From Psychrobacter piscatorii (GTDB lineage: Bacteria > Pseudomonadota > Gammaproteobacteria > Pseudomonadales > Moraxellaceae), in assembly GCF_904846415.1 (NCBI RefSeq), contig NZ_CAJHAR010000013.1:28952-92951 (forward strand): a DNA stretch of 64,000 nt, in the 5' to 3' direction. A model generated the notes under the pieces. That model did no database searches. It was given only the letters and a program-made list of their open reading frames with translations, and was not told the origin of the DNA. The stretch's first letter is position 1; the number at the start of each line of letters is the position of its first letter. This document shows positions 1 through 8,840 of this stretch, piece after piece. A program made the translations under genes and the position numbers.

Positions 1-11
1 AACCCTTAGCC

Positions 12-39
12 TCTGCTGCTTAGCGGACTAAGCAGCAGA
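12..39. repeat. Intergenic stem-loop after urtA
   Basis: Perfect inverted repeat with 12-base arms (12-23 and 28-39) around a 4-base loop (CGGA). It lies about 150 bases beyond the urtA stop codon, on the side where the permease genes of a urea transporter operon normally follow; those are outside the window. There is no T-run on either side, so it looks more like an RNA-stabilising or processing hairpin between a binding-protein gene and its permease genes than a terminator. That role is inferred from position only. Confidence 0.5.
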
Positions 40-186
40 AGTGATAATAAGGTTTTGAGGTGTTTGAAAGTTTTGAAAATAAATGTTGAAAATCAATGGG
101 GAGAGTAGGCATTGGCTTATTTATTTCGTTTATCCATCTACCGACTATCCATGCATTTTTCAATACAACTTTATTTAGGAGACTGT

Positions 187-1539
187 TTATTTAGGAATAT
201 ATTCGCTCCATGGCTGCGCTTGGATGACTTCTGGAGTTTTGTAGATAATGTCGAACTGACCATCCGTACGAATTTGTCCAATCATTACAGGCTTCCATAA
301 ATGATGATTTTCGTCATCCATCTTTAGGGTGTAGCCAGAAGGCGCATCAAAGGTTTGTCCCGCCATACTAATACGCACTTTATCGACGTTGGTGGTGCCT
401 GCTTTTTCAACGGCTTGTTTCCACATATTGATACCCACATAGGTGGCCTCCATGGGATCATTGGTCACAACTTTGTCAGCATTTGGCAGTTTTTTGTCCA
501 GCGCGTATTGCTTATAGCGTTTGGTAAAATCGCTATTGGTTGGGTTTTTGATCGACATAAAGTAGTTCCATGCCGCCAAGTGTCCTTGTAGCAAGTTGGT
601 ATCGATACCGCGCAGCTCTTCTTCACCGACTGAGAACGCCATGACGGGAATATCTGAGGCTTTGATACCTTGGTTGGCAAGTTCACGATAGAACGGCACG
701 TTTGAGTCGCCATTGATGGTAGAGATCACCGCAGTCTTTTTGCCCGTTGAGAATTTCTTAATATTAGAGACGATGGTTTGATAGTTGCTAAAACCAAATG
801 GCGTGTACTCTTCCATGATGTCTTCATCAGCCACGCCTTTTGATTTCAAAAATGCCTTTAGAATCTGGTTGGTGGTTCGTGGATAGACGTAATCGGTACC
901 CAGTAGTACAAAGCGCTCTGCACCGCCGCCTTCTTCACTCATCAAATACTCAACCGCTGGAATGGCTTGCTGATTTGGCGCTGCGCCAGTATAAAAGATA
1001 TTTTCTGATTGTTCTTGGCCTTCGTACTGCACTGGATAAAACATCAAGCCGTTCAACTCTTCAACCACTGGCAATACTGACTTACGCGATACCGAGGTCC
1101 AACCACCAAAAATCACATCGACTTTATCTTGAGTGAGCAGCTGACGCGCTTTCTCAGCAAACAACGGCCAATCAGAGGCAGGGTCGACGACTACTGGCTC
1201 TAATTGCTTACCGAGCACGCCGCCATTGGCGTTGATTTCGTCAATGGTCATGAGTGCAGTGTCTTTTAGCGAAGTTTCAGAAATGGCCATGGTGCCAGAT
1301 AGCGAGTGCAAGATGCCTACTTTGATCGTATCGCCATCAGCGGCAGGAGTGGTCGTTGTCTCTGTCGTGGTTTCAGTCGTTGTCTCTGTCGATGCCGCAG
1401 TTTCGGCAGGCTTTTGACAGCCAGCGAGGCTCAGACTACCAACGACGGCAATTGCTAGTAACGAAAAGCGTGATTTGATTTTGCCGTGTAGGTGAGCGTC
1501 AACAACCTGAGGGTTGGCTAAAGTTGGTAATGAAAACAT
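187..1539 (-). CDS. urtA: Urea ABC transporter substrate-binding lipoprotein UrtA
   Basis: Periplasmic binding protein that captures urea (or short amides) for an ABC permease. The 450-residue protein opens with a lipoprotein signal peptide: hydrophobic LLAIAVVG, then lipobox LSLAGC with the acylated Cys at residue 41. A Thr/Glu-rich tether (TETTTETTTE) follows. The mature part is a type I periplasmic binding fold (Peripla_BP_6) with UrtA-typical stretches such as GILHSLSGTMAISE, FGGWTSVSRKSV and MFYPVQYEGQE. I place the start at 1539, not 1545, because the GGAG Shine-Dalgarno abuts the upstream ATG but sits 6 bases from the second. The permease and ATPase genes should lie to the left, off the window. 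A sigma-54-like promoter lies upstream, fitting nitrogen control. The family assignment is strong; urea as substrate comes from family similarity. Confidence 0.9.
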   Translation of the reverse strand: MFSLPTLANPQVVDAHLHGKIKSRFSLLAIAVVGSLSLAGCQKPAETAASTETTTETTTETTTTPAADGDTIKVGILHSLSGTMAISETSLKDTALMTIDEINANGGVLGKQLEPVVVDPASDWPLFAEKARQLLTQDKVDVIFGGWTSVSRKSVLPVVEELNGLMFYPVQYEGQEQSENIFYTGAAPNQQAIPAVEYLMSEEGGGAERFVLLGTDYVYPRTTNQILKAFLKSKGVADEDIMEEYTPFGFSNYQTIVSNIKKFSTGKKTAVISTINGDSNVPFYRELANQGIKASDIPVMAFSVGEEELRGIDTNLLQGHLAAWNYFMSIKNPTNSDFTKRYKQYALDKKLPNADKVVTNDPMEATYVGINMWKQAVEKAGTTNVDKVRISMAGQTFDAPSGYTLKMDDENHHLWKPVMIGQIRTDGQFDIIYKTPEVIQAQPWSEYIPK

Positions 1540-1597
1540 GGACATCTCCTAAATAGACACAAAAGGTAAAGTACTGCTCCTGAACAGTTATTAAGCG

Positions 1598-1614
1598 TTC
1601 AAGTTCCGTGCCAA
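1598..1614 (-). promoter_or_regulatory. Sigma-54 (RpoN)-like -24/-12 promoter of urtA
   Basis: On the minus strand the site reads TTGGCACGGAACTTGAA. The known RpoN consensus is YTGGCACGRNNNTTGCW. The -24 element is perfect, the spacing is right, and the only important deviation is TTGA instead of TTGC at -12. Transcription would start near 1588, leaving a leader of about 50 bases before the urtA start at 1539. RpoN/NtrC control is usual for urea uptake genes. Confidence 0.55.
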
Positions 1615-1704
1615 GTCAAAAATGCCAATAATCGCGTAATAATTGAGCAATAAACAAATATTGTCTATTATTTTCGTTAATTTAGTGCACGATTGTTAAT
1701 AAAC

Positions 1705-1741
1705 CGCACCATAACGGGGAAGGAGATAAAAAATTGGTGCA
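1705..1741. promoter_or_regulatory. Candidate NtrC enhancer half-sites
   Basis: GCACCA at 1706-1711 followed by a degenerate right half, and TGGTGCA at 1735-1741. These match halves of the NtrC dyad TGCACCA-N3-TGGTGCA. They lie about 115-150 bases upstream of the predicted urtA start, the usual distance for an RpoN enhancer. Neither site is a complete dyad, so this is tentative. Confidence 0.3.
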
Positions 1742-1927
1742 ATGTAAAAACAAAGTCACGACATAGCGAAGATCTGATATAAGTACACAGGTTGCTAAAA
1801 GCACTTATTGCTAAAAATCTGCAAAACGGCTACGGTAATGCCTATAGAATAGACATTATTTCACATACGTATCTCATAAATGGATTACGCTGACGCCATG
1901 ATCGATTTCACTTCTAAGGAAAGATAT

Positions 1928-3583
1928 ATGAACGCATACCGAACACAGTGGTCTGGCCTAACGGCTCATGCTCGCACCTCATCACGGCGCTCGCAACGAT
2001 CGCGCCTTATGGTTTTGCCACTTGTGCTTGGTGGCAGTACGGTATTAGGGTTACCCGTCGCCCAAGCGGCAACGAGTAGTATCGAGCAAGTGACGGTTTA
2101 TCAAGGCTTGGCAAGCGTCACACGAGCACTGCCCATTACTGGTAGCGGTGAGCAAACTGTGATATTTTCTTGCCTGTCACCTTATATGGATAAAGACAGT
2201 CTCAGCGTACAGGCGGTGGGTAATGTCAATATTGGTGAAATCAGTATTGAAGAGTTAACAGGAGAGCAAGCAATCCAATGCCAATATCAGGGTGACGCCA
2301 AGGTACAAACACAGCAAAATACCTTGGCTAGCATTAATGCGGAATTAGAAGCGGCGCGCTTAGCAAAAGCCTACTTGCAAAATTTGGCCACAGTTACGCA
2401 ACTCAACACCGAAGGGACTATCGCCAACAACACACGCGATATAGAGACTCAAGCGGTAAGCCTTAACCAAAAGATTTTGGACATTCAGCAGCGCCAAGCA
2501 CGCGCCCAAGACGCACTGAATCAGCTCATGGCAGGCAGTGCCACATCAACCTCCAATAATGTAACACAGGTGAGTGTACGTACTGCTAGTCGCTCGCCAA
2601 GTAGCATTAAATTGCATTATCAGGTACAAGGCGCAGGCTGGGAGCCCACCTATCAGGCGCGTCTCAACACCAATAGCGAGCAGCTAAATATCACTGCCTC
2701 TGCGATTATTGCCCAGCAAACGGGCGAGAACTGGACAAACGTCCCTGTGACTCTTAGTACTGCTAACCCTAACCAAAGTGCGACAGGGAGACTGCCTCAT
2801 GTGCCGCGCCTATCACTTTATGAAGAAAACCAAAATGTTGTGTATGCAATACCTATGTCGGATAACACGCCTGTCGTAGTATCTGCCAGAGAGGGTTATA
2901 GCGATGATTCTAGAGCACCAAATATGGCACCACTGCCGAACTTTACGGTCAGTAGCCAAAACAAAAACGGTATCATTGAGTATCGCTTGCCGCAGCGAGT
3001 GACGATACCCAGCGGTGGCAGGCGAGTGCGCACTGTCATTGGTGAGCAATCTGGCAGCAGTAAGCTGTGGGTTCGCAGTACCCCAAGCGTCGAGACGGCG
3101 GCCTATTGGTACGCATCAGCGCCGTTCTTGACGCCAGATTGGGTAGATGGCTCATTACAGCTATACCGTGATGACAATTATGTTGGACAATCGCGCTATA
3201 ACTATCAGATGTTAAAAGAGCAGGGGATTGGTTTTGGTCGTGATCCAAGCATGATGGTCAAAGCGCTGATCAATGAAGACAAGCAAGGTGAAAAGGGCGT
3301 GCTCAACCGTACACAAACCTTAACAACGACTAAGGCCTATCAATTTACCAATCAGCATAACCGCACTGTGCGCTTGCAAGTATTGGGTAGCGAGCCTATT
3401 AGCCGTGATGACAGTCTCAAAGTCGCAGTCACCCACACGCCGCCTGTCACGGAGCGTAATTGGAATGACAATCAAGGCATGGTAGCGTGGGAGTTTAACG
3501 TGCCAAGTAAGCAGTCACAGGTGATACGTACAACATCCCAAATCAGTTACCCTGCCAATAAGATATTGAGTGGTGATCGATAA
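1928..3583 (+). CDS. DUF4139 / mucoidy-inhibitor MuiA family envelope protein
   Basis: Predicted exported protein of 551 residues. An N-terminal basic stretch (SSRRSQRSRLM) is followed by a hydrophobic core and a signal peptidase I-type site near AQA/ATS (residues 44-48). The mature protein starts with the DUF4140 pattern IEQVTVYQGLASVTR, continues through a Gln/Ala-rich coiled coil (about residues 120-200), then the DUF4139 beta-rich domain with LHYQVQGAGWEPTYQARL and GENWTNVPVTLSTA. The family is known for this coiled-coil plus beta-sandwich layout, but its biochemical role is not established. Start choice: the ATG at 1928 has AAGGA 7 bases upstream, whereas an in-frame ATG at 1880 has no ribosome site. 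It is monocistronic or cotranscribed with the NRDE gene 90 bases downstream. Confidence 0.8.
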   Translation: MNAYRTQWSGLTAHARTSSRRSQRSRLMVLPLVLGGSTVLGLPVAQAATSSIEQVTVYQGLASVTRALPITGSGEQTVIFSCLSPYMDKDSLSVQAVGNVNIGEISIEELTGEQAIQCQYQGDAKVQTQQNTLASINAELEAARLAKAYLQNLATVTQLNTEGTIANNTRDIETQAVSLNQKILDIQQRQARAQDALNQLMAGSATSTSNNVTQVSVRTASRSPSSIKLHYQVQGAGWEPTYQARLNTNSEQLNITASAIIAQQTGENWTNVPVTLSTANPNQSATGRLPHVPRLSLYEENQNVVYAIPMSDNTPVVVSAREGYSDDSRAPNMAPLPNFTVSSQNKNGIIEYRLPQRVTIPSGGRRVRTVIGEQSGSSKLWVRSTPSVETAAYWYASAPFLTPDWVDGSLQLYRDDNYVGQSRYNYQMLKEQGIGFGRDPSMMVKALINEDKQGEKGVLNRTQTLTTTKAYQFTNQHNRTVRLQVLGSEPISRDDSLKVAVTHTPPVTERNWNDNQGMVAWEFNVPSKQSQVIRTTSQISYPANKILSGDR

Positions 3584-3673
3584 ATGAGGCCTGCTCAGCA
3601 AGTCAGTTTTAAGTGATGATTTTTGTTCTTACCAAAAATCTCGCGCCCAACAAACGATTATAAAAGGAATACT

Positions 3674-4507
3674 ATGTGTATTGTCGCCATTGCTTGGCAG
3701 TTGTTTGACGAGCTGCCATTAGTGCTATTGTCTAATCGCGATGAGTTTTTGCAGCGTCCGACAGAGCCGCTGCATCAATGGTCTGATCAGGATATCTATG
3801 CAGGGCGTGATAAGCAAAGTGGCGGTACGTGGTTGGGTATTCATCAGCAAGCGTCACAAACGCAAAGTTCGGAATATTATGAACAAAATGGACGTTGGGC
3901 GGCCGTATTGAATTTTCGCGATGGTGTGCAGGCAAGTTTAGACGAACGTTCGCGCGGTGAGTTGGTCACGCGTTTTTTGACCAGTACGCTCAGTCCGATG
4001 GCATTTGCACGGCAGATTGAATTACAAGCTTATGCGGGCTTTAATCTGATTGTCGGTGATGCTATCCAAGCAGTCATTGTCAATAACCGCGGTCATGTCC
4101 CCACGCCGCTACATGCAGGACTGCATGTGCTTTCTAACGGTCAGCCAGAGGACAGTTGGTTTAAGACTGAGCGGTTGCGTGGTCGTTTGCGCCAAGAGGT
4201 ATTGCCCTTGATTGCTGAGAACAGCGCGGCTAGCTACTGGCAAGCAGCTGCATTCAATGTGTTGTCAGATAATACCAAGGCACCAGCCGATCAGTTGCCA
4301 GATACAGGGATGAGTACTGAGCTTGAGCAGACCCTATCCTCTGTCTATATTGAGCCTGTGAGCTTTGGCAACGCTGACATCAGCAAGCCTACTTATGGCA
4401 CACGAACCCAGAGTATTTTAACCTTGAGGCAAGAGAAGGGAAAAGGTGCAGAGCTCACCGCTTACATTGTCAGTCGAGAGTATCCGCATTCAATTGATAG
4501 TGAGTAA
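3674..4507 (+). CDS. NRDE family protein (TANGO2-like)
   Basis: 277-residue cytosolic protein. Its N-terminus MCIVAIAW with Cys2 and the NRDE motif at residues 21-24 is the hallmark of the NRDE/TANGO2 family. Members share an Ntn-hydrolase-like fold and have been linked to haem handling in eukaryotes and some bacteria; the bacterial function is not settled. Other family stretches visible are GGTWLG, NFRDG and a late TYGTRTQSILTL. I start it at 3674, which gives the conserved MCI start after an AAAGGAA ribosome site; the in-frame extension to 3623 has no site. The coding frame shows no odd features. The next gene is 180 bases away behind an inverted repeat. Confidence 0.85.
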   Translation: MCIVAIAWQLFDELPLVLLSNRDEFLQRPTEPLHQWSDQDIYAGRDKQSGGTWLGIHQQASQTQSSEYYEQNGRWAAVLNFRDGVQASLDERSRGELVTRFLTSTLSPMAFARQIELQAYAGFNLIVGDAIQAVIVNNRGHVPTPLHAGLHVLSNGQPEDSWFKTERLRGRLRQEVLPLIAENSAASYWQAAAFNVLSDNTKAPADQLPDTGMSTELEQTLSSVYIEPVSFGNADISKPTYGTRTQSILTLRQEKGKGAELTAYIVSREYPHSIDSE

Positions 4508-4573
4508 AAGTCATCACTCATTTTCAGCTGTATCTATACTTCATTTCACGTGAATTTATCAGTAGTTTTTAAA

Positions 4574-4620
4574 GCCATAAAGTAATTGTGGGTTTTGCTT
4601 TAAACTGTCACCTTTATGGC
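4574..4620. repeat. Inverted repeat between NRDE and alcohol dehydrogenase genes
   Basis: Nine-base arms GCCATAAAG (4574-4582) and CTTTATGGC (4612-4620) with a 29-base spacer. It could be the operator of the alcohol dehydrogenase gene, whose start is 68 bases downstream, or a weak terminator of the preceding gene. There is no T-run directly after it. Confidence 0.35.
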
Positions 4621-4687
4621 CTACACTCATTGAGTAGGGTATCAAACTCTATTATGTCCAAATAAGGGTTAAAACAAGGAGTGTGGC

Positions 4688-5782
4688 ATGAGTATGATGA
4701 AATCACTAATATTTGTTGAGCCAGGTAAGATCGAAATCACTGATAAGAAGATACCCGATGTTGGGCCAAATGATGCTTTGCTAAAAATCACCACAACGAC
4801 CATTTGCGGTACTGATATTCATATCCTTAAGGGTGAATATCCTGTTGCTAAAGGGCTGACTATTGGTCATGAGCCAGTGGGCATTATCGAAAAACTAGGT
4901 AGTGCAGTGATGGGTTATGAAGAAGGTCAACGAGTCATCGCTGGTGCGATTTGTCCAAGTTTTACTTCTTATGCCAGTCAAGATGGTTTCCCTTCACAAG
5001 ATGGTGGTTATATTGGGCCAGATGGTACCTGTGCTTGTCATGGCTATAAAGCGACTGGTGGTTGGCGCTTTGGTAATATCATCGATGGCACGCAAGCCGA
5101 ATACGTGTTGGTACCTGATGCGCAGGCTAACCTAGCACCTGTACCTGATGGTCTGACCGATGAGCAAGTTTTGATGTGCCCAGACATTATGTCAACAGGC
5201 TTTAAAGGTGCTGAAAATGCCAATATAAAAATCGGTGATATCGTTGCGATATTTGCGCAAGGACCAATTGGCTTGTGCGCGACCGCTGGCGCAAAGCTTA
5301 GAGGTGCATCAACGATCATCGCTATCGATGGCAATAACGAGCGCTTAGCTATGGCCAAAAAGCTGGGAGCAGATATCACTCTCAATTTTAACGAAGTCGA
5401 TGTCATTGATGAGATTATGAAAATCACTGGTGGTCGCGGTGTTGATAGTAGTATTGAGGCGCTAGGCTTACAATCTACATTTGAGCAATGTCTCAAAGTA
5501 TTGAAACCAGGTGGCACACTCTCAAGCCTTGGCGTATATTCCGAAGATTTAAAAATCCCGATGGCATATTTTGCGGCTGGTCTTGGTGATCACACGATCC
5601 GTACCGCCTTATGTCCAGGTGGTAAAGAGCGTATGCGTCGTCTATTGAATGTGGTTGAGTCAGGGCGTGTCGATTTATCAGCAATGGTCACGCATACCTA
5701 CGCACTAGACGATATTGTAGAAGCTTATGACTTATTTATGCATCAACGTGATGGCGTATTAAAAATTGCTATCAAACCCTAG
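4688..5782 (+). CDS. Zinc-dependent alcohol dehydrogenase (MDR family)
   Basis: 364-residue medium-chain dehydrogenase/reductase that should oxidise an alcohol or reduce a ketone or aldehyde with NAD(P). The catalytic zinc ligands are visible as Cys40 (TTICGTDIH), His61-Glu62 (GHEPVG) and a later Asp (MCPDIMSTGF). The four-Cys structural zinc lobe of classical ADHs is absent, as in the bacterial isopropanol/secondary-alcohol dehydrogenase branch. The Rossmann motif is FAQGPIGLCA, and IAIDGNNERL follows at the adenosine-binding strand. The start ATG has GGAG 6 bases upstream. It stands alone, flanked by an inverted repeat upstream and a bidirectional terminator downstream. The secondary-alcohol preference is an inference from subfamily likeness. 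Confidence 0.85.
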   Translation: MSMMKSLIFVEPGKIEITDKKIPDVGPNDALLKITTTTICGTDIHILKGEYPVAKGLTIGHEPVGIIEKLGSAVMGYEEGQRVIAGAICPSFTSYASQDGFPSQDGGYIGPDGTCACHGYKATGGWRFGNIIDGTQAEYVLVPDAQANLAPVPDGLTDEQVLMCPDIMSTGFKGAENANIKIGDIVAIFAQGPIGLCATAGAKLRGASTIIAIDGNNERLAMAKKLGADITLNFNEVDVIDEIMKITGGRGVDSSIEALGLQSTFEQCLKVLKPGGTLSSLGVYSEDLKIPMAYFAAGLGDHTIRTALCPGGKERMRRLLNVVESGRVDLSAMVTHTYALDDIVEAYDLFMHQRDGVLKIAIKP

Positions 5783-5811
5783 AATACGCTTTAGCCTTAC
5801 TCATATTTAAT

Positions 5812-5844
5812 AAAAAAAGCCTGTATCACTGGATACAGGCTTTT
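5812..5844. terminator. Bidirectional terminator between adh and rppH
   Basis: Stem AAGCCTGTATC / GATACAGGCTT with a 4-base loop, an A-run before it and a T-run after it. It can serve both converging genes. Confidence 0.85.
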
Positions 5845-5882
5845 CATCATTTATATAAAAAGGTAAAAGGACATTTCAGAAA

Positions 5883-6404
5883 TTAAGACTGGATCAAATG
5901 ATTGTTTTGCTCAGGAATGATCAGTTCTTGCTTTAAGGGAAGTTCTCGTACCAATTCTTGTAAGGCGCGACGATAAACGCCTCGTTTAAAGTGAATCACT
6001 TGTCCGAGTGGATACCAGTAGCTGACCCATTGCCAATGGTCAAATTCAGGTTTCCCTTCATCAAAGCGGATATGTTGGGTATTTGGCTCATCTAAGCGTA
6101 GCAAAAACCATTTTTGTTTTTGCCCAATACATAAGGGGTGCTGGCCATGACGTACATAGCGTTTTGGCAGACGATAGCGCAGCCAGTCTTGGGTGACTGC
6201 TAATAAGTCCACATGACGCGGATGTAAACCGACCTCTTCCCAGAGCTCGCGATACATTGCATCCATCGGCGTCTCCCCGCGGTCGATACCACCTTGCGGA
6301 AACTGCCAAGCGTTGTGACCAATACGTTTTGCCCACAGAACCTGCCCTTGTGTATTTGCCAAGATGATGCCGACATTGGCGCGAAAGCCGTCTGCATCTA
6401 TCAT
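5883..6404 (-). CDS. rppH: RNA pyrophosphohydrolase RppH (Nudix)
   Basis: Nudix hydrolase that removes pyrophosphate from the 5' triphosphate end of mRNA and so opens it to RNase E-dependent decay. The 173-residue protein starts [15 protein letters not shown] and carries a complete Nudix box at residues 38-60, with G38, E44, R52-E53 and E56-E57. The FPQGGI and YRLP segments typical of RppH/NudH are also present. I choose the ATG at 6404, which has AAGG 8 bases upstream and matches the usual family N-terminus; an in-frame ATG at 6455 would add 17 residues without support. It is a single gene facing a shared terminator with adh. Confidence 0.92.
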   Translation of the reverse strand: MIDADGFRANVGIILANTQGQVLWAKRIGHNAWQFPQGGIDRGETPMDAMYRELWEEVGLHPRHVDLLAVTQDWLRYRLPKRYVRHGQHPLCIGQKQKWFLLRLDEPNTQHIRFDEGKPEFDHWQWVSYWYPLGQVIHFKRGVYRRALQELVRELPLKQELIIPEQNNHLIQS

Positions 6405-6855
6405 GACTAAACCTTTTAATTTGTTTAAAAATAGCTCGTTTTGAATTAAAACCATGATAGCAATCGTAATTATTATAAGGTGATTGTTATCGATATCAGC
6501 TCAAAACAAGATTCATTACCGTTATTAAACCAAGAAACAAGCAAAATGTGTAACAGTATTTTGCTATAAAATGTTTCACGAGTTTTACCTTTTAAAATCA
6601 ACTATTTATAAACAGACTTTTGTAGGTTTTTCAAATAGAAATTTAATAAATATCGATGCGAGTAATGATAGCTGCATAGTGCTCAAATCATTTATTAAAG
6701 AAGAGGGTAAAACCAAGAAATTGTTTTCTCACGACACCATAGCCAAACAATGGCTTTATAAAATCTTGCTTTGGCTTATGCTACACTAGCCAAGTTATAT
6801 ACATTTCAAACAATAAAAATAGGCGATATGCCAATTAAAGTAAGGAACATTCACA
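6405..6855. other. Gene-free region between rppH and osmC-like gene
   Basis: 451 AT-rich bases between divergent genes. They contain a 72-codon open frame at 6571-6789 with no ribosome site and no recognisable protein, which I do not call. Near the right end is a small inverted repeat (AGCCA / TGGCT, about 6739-6753). No RNA gene is recognised. Confidence 0.4.
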
Positions 6856-7269
6856 ATGTCAGAATCAAAAGCAAGCGTCACATGGCAAGAGAACAAAGCC
6901 TTTATGGGTGTGTCACCGTCAGGACACAATGTACAAATCGATGCAGATAAAGAAAAAGGCGCCAGTCCAATGGAGCTCGTTCTATTGGGTTTGGGTGGTT
7001 GTGCCAGCTATGATGTGGTGTCAATTCTCCAAAAATCTCGTCAAGACGTCACCGATGTACGTTGTGAGTTGACTGCGCAGCGTGCCGAGACAACACCAGC
7101 CGTGTATACCGATATTCACCTGCATTTTGTGGTCACTGGTCAAGACATTAAAGATAAACAGGTCGAAAAAGCCATTCATTTATCCGCAGAAAAATACTGC
7201 TCAGCCAGTCGCATGCTGGTCGCGGGTGGGGTTAATATCACCCATGATTTTGAAGTGATTGCAGGCTAA
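6856..7269 (+). CDS. OsmC/Ohr family protein (YhfA-like)
   Basis: 137-residue cytosolic protein of the OsmC fold, a family of thiol peroxidases and related proteins. The two expected cysteines are present: Cys49 in GLGGCASYD and Cys115 in AEKYCSASR, the peroxidatic and resolving pair. The short length and the MELVLLGLGGC and CSASRML segments resemble the YhfA-like branch, whose substrate is unknown, more than the hydroperoxide-specific Ohr branch. AAGGA lies 9 bases before the ATG. The MAPEG gene follows only 11 bases after its stop, so the two are probably cotranscribed. Confidence 0.85.
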   Translation: MSESKASVTWQENKAFMGVSPSGHNVQIDADKEKGASPMELVLLGLGGCASYDVVSILQKSRQDVTDVRCELTAQRAETTPAVYTDIHLHFVVTGQDIKDKQVEKAIHLSAEKYCSASRMLVAGGVNITHDFEVIAG

Positions 7270-7280
7270 GGACTTATATA

Positions 7281-7709
7281 ATGATCAGTGCATTTTTTGA
7301 CTTGGTTTCTGATAAAGTTGCGTCTGCCATTTGGGCGATGGTGGTAGCGAGCTTACTGCCATGGGCTGTATCAATAATTGCAAAAGTATCTGGCGGCTTT
7401 AGGGTCAGAAATAATGCACATCCTCGCGATTTTTTTAAAAATGCAACAGGGATGGCGGCACGCGCTGATGCCGCACAAAAAAACAGCTATGAGACTTTGC
7501 CGGTATTTTTGGCGGCAGTGCTAGTGGCTATGCTGTTCTTTGTGCCACAATCGATTATCAATGTATTGGCTTGGCTCTATGTGATCATACGGATTGGTTA
7601 TTGCACCGCGTACATCACCAACTTGTCGACGTTTCGCTCTATCCTTTGGGTGTTATCAATGGCATGCTGTCTGATGCTGTTTTATCTGGCAATACGAGTG
7701 AGTGTATAG
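7281..7709 (+). CDS. MAPEG family integral membrane protein
   Basis: 142-residue membrane protein of the MAPEG family (membrane-associated proteins in eicosanoid and glutathione metabolism). The family signature NNAHPRDFF...AAQKNSYETLPVF is present between the first and second membrane helices, and four hydrophobic segments are visible (about residues 15-36, 70-91, 92-108 and 117-140). Bacterial members are often uncharacterised; some have glutathione transferase or peroxidase activity. Its position 11 bases downstream of an OsmC-type protein suggests a shared role in oxidative or electrophile stress, which is an inference from context. It ends 46 bases from the converging dusC. Confidence 0.85.
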   Translation: MISAFFDLVSDKVASAIWAMVVASLLPWAVSIIAKVSGGFRVRNNAHPRDFFKNATGMAARADAAQKNSYETLPVFLAAVLVAMLFFVPQSIINVLAWLYVIIRIGYCTAYITNLSTFRSILWVLSMACCLMLFYLAIRVSV

Positions 7710-7755
7710 CGCTACCCATCCATACTTATCAAATACATCAGATCAGAATAGGTGA

Positions 7756-8769
7756 TTATTCTTGTACACTCGCTTGTAGTGCGCTGATAATCACCGCTTT
7801 GTTTTTCTCTCGTTTGATACCCTCCCACACTATTTGCGCCTCAGCATAGCCTTTGGTGAGCATACCTAGCCACTGTTTATAGCGCCCAACCAATACCACA
7901 TCGTTCTTTGCTGCACCTTCCAAAAACCGAATCTGATGGGCGATCAAGTCTTGCCATAACAAGGTTGCTGTATTCTCTACGCTGTCAGTACTGTTTTCAG
8001 TGTCATTATCAACTTGTGCAACCAAATCAGGTCGTGTCACTGCGCCGCGACCTAACATGAGATGTGGCGTTCCTGCCTGAGTCATACAGTCATTTGCTTG
8101 CGCTGCTGTCCATATTTCGCCATTGGCAATCACAGGAATATCGAGCGCATTAAAGCTCTGGATTTTGTCCCAATAAGCAGGCGGCTTATAACCTTGGGTT
8201 TTGGTGCGTGCATGAATGGTTAGCCAATCCGCGCCACTTGCAACAATTGCGCCGCGAATATCATCCATCTGTGAGGTGTCGGTATAGCCCAAGCGAATCT
8301 TGGCAGAGACAGGAATATGCGCGGGCACAGCCTGACGTACCGCACTGATAATCTGATACATGGTTTCAGGCTCATCGAGCAGCACCGAGCCGCCGCGATG
8401 GCTATTGACGGTTTTGGCAGGGCAACCAAAATTGATATCAATCGCAGGTGCGCCAAGCTCGGCAGCATAAGTGGCATTTTCTGCCATGAGCTGCGCCTCA
8501 CTACCCAAAAGCTGCACATGAATGGGCGTACCAGAAGCCGTTTTGGCATCGTCATTCAGCTCAGGCACGTATTTATAAAACACGTGCGCAGGCAAGACAT
8601 GCTGGGTGATACGAATAAACTCACTGACTGACCAATCATAAGGCCGGCCCAAGTCAGACGCAATTTGCGTTAAGATTTGGCGCATCAAAGGATCGGTTAG
8701 GCCTTCCATGGGGGCGAGGAGGCGGACGGGATTGACGAAGAATTTATTTGAAAAGGACATTGATTTCAT
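7756..8769 (-). CDS. dusC: tRNA-dihydrouridine(16) synthase DusC
   Basis: FMN enzyme that reduces uridine to dihydrouridine in the tRNA D-loop. The 337-residue protein begins with LLAPMEGLTDPLMRQ and has the Dus active-site segment INFGCPAKTVNSHRGG with catalytic Cys116. The flavin phosphate site is near VIANGEIW and LMLGRGAV. The DusC branch is indicated by the SEFIRITQHVLPAHVFYKYVPEL region, which matches the position-16 enzymes better than DusA or DusB. Start codon options are residue 1 (8769) or Met4 (8760); neither has a strong ribosome site. It converges on the MAPEG gene with no visible terminator between them. Confidence 0.88.
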   Translation of the reverse strand: MKSMSFSNKFFVNPVRLLAPMEGLTDPLMRQILTQIASDLGRPYDWSVSEFIRITQHVLPAHVFYKYVPELNDDAKTASGTPIHVQLLGSEAQLMAENATYAAELGAPAIDINFGCPAKTVNSHRGGSVLLDEPETMYQIISAVRQAVPAHIPVSAKIRLGYTDTSQMDDIRGAIVASGADWLTIHARTKTQGYKPPAYWDKIQSFNALDIPVIANGEIWTAAQANDCMTQAGTPHLMLGRGAVTRPDLVAQVDNDTENSTDSVENTATLLWQDLIAHQIRFLEGAAKNDVVLVGRYKQWLGMLTKGYAEAQIVWEGIKREKNKAVIISALQASVQE

Positions 8770-8840
8770 AGGATGTGATATAAAAATGTATGATAACTTA
8801 TTCGCATTGGTTTTAAATCTTTAATTTCGAGGATAAAAAA

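Larger units (their letters stand above)
1546..1927. other. Divergent intergenic region urtA / DUF4139 gene
   Basis: This 382-base gap between two divergent genes holds the sigma-54-like promoter and candidate NtrC half-sites for urtA (listed separately). An AT-rich stretch precedes the plus-strand gene. I see no other gene or RNA in it. Confidence 0.5.

Noticed and set aside
6571..6789. 72-codon open frame in the rppH-osmC gap
   Set aside because: No ribosome site, no recognisable sequence, and the frame is in AT-rich intergenic DNA.
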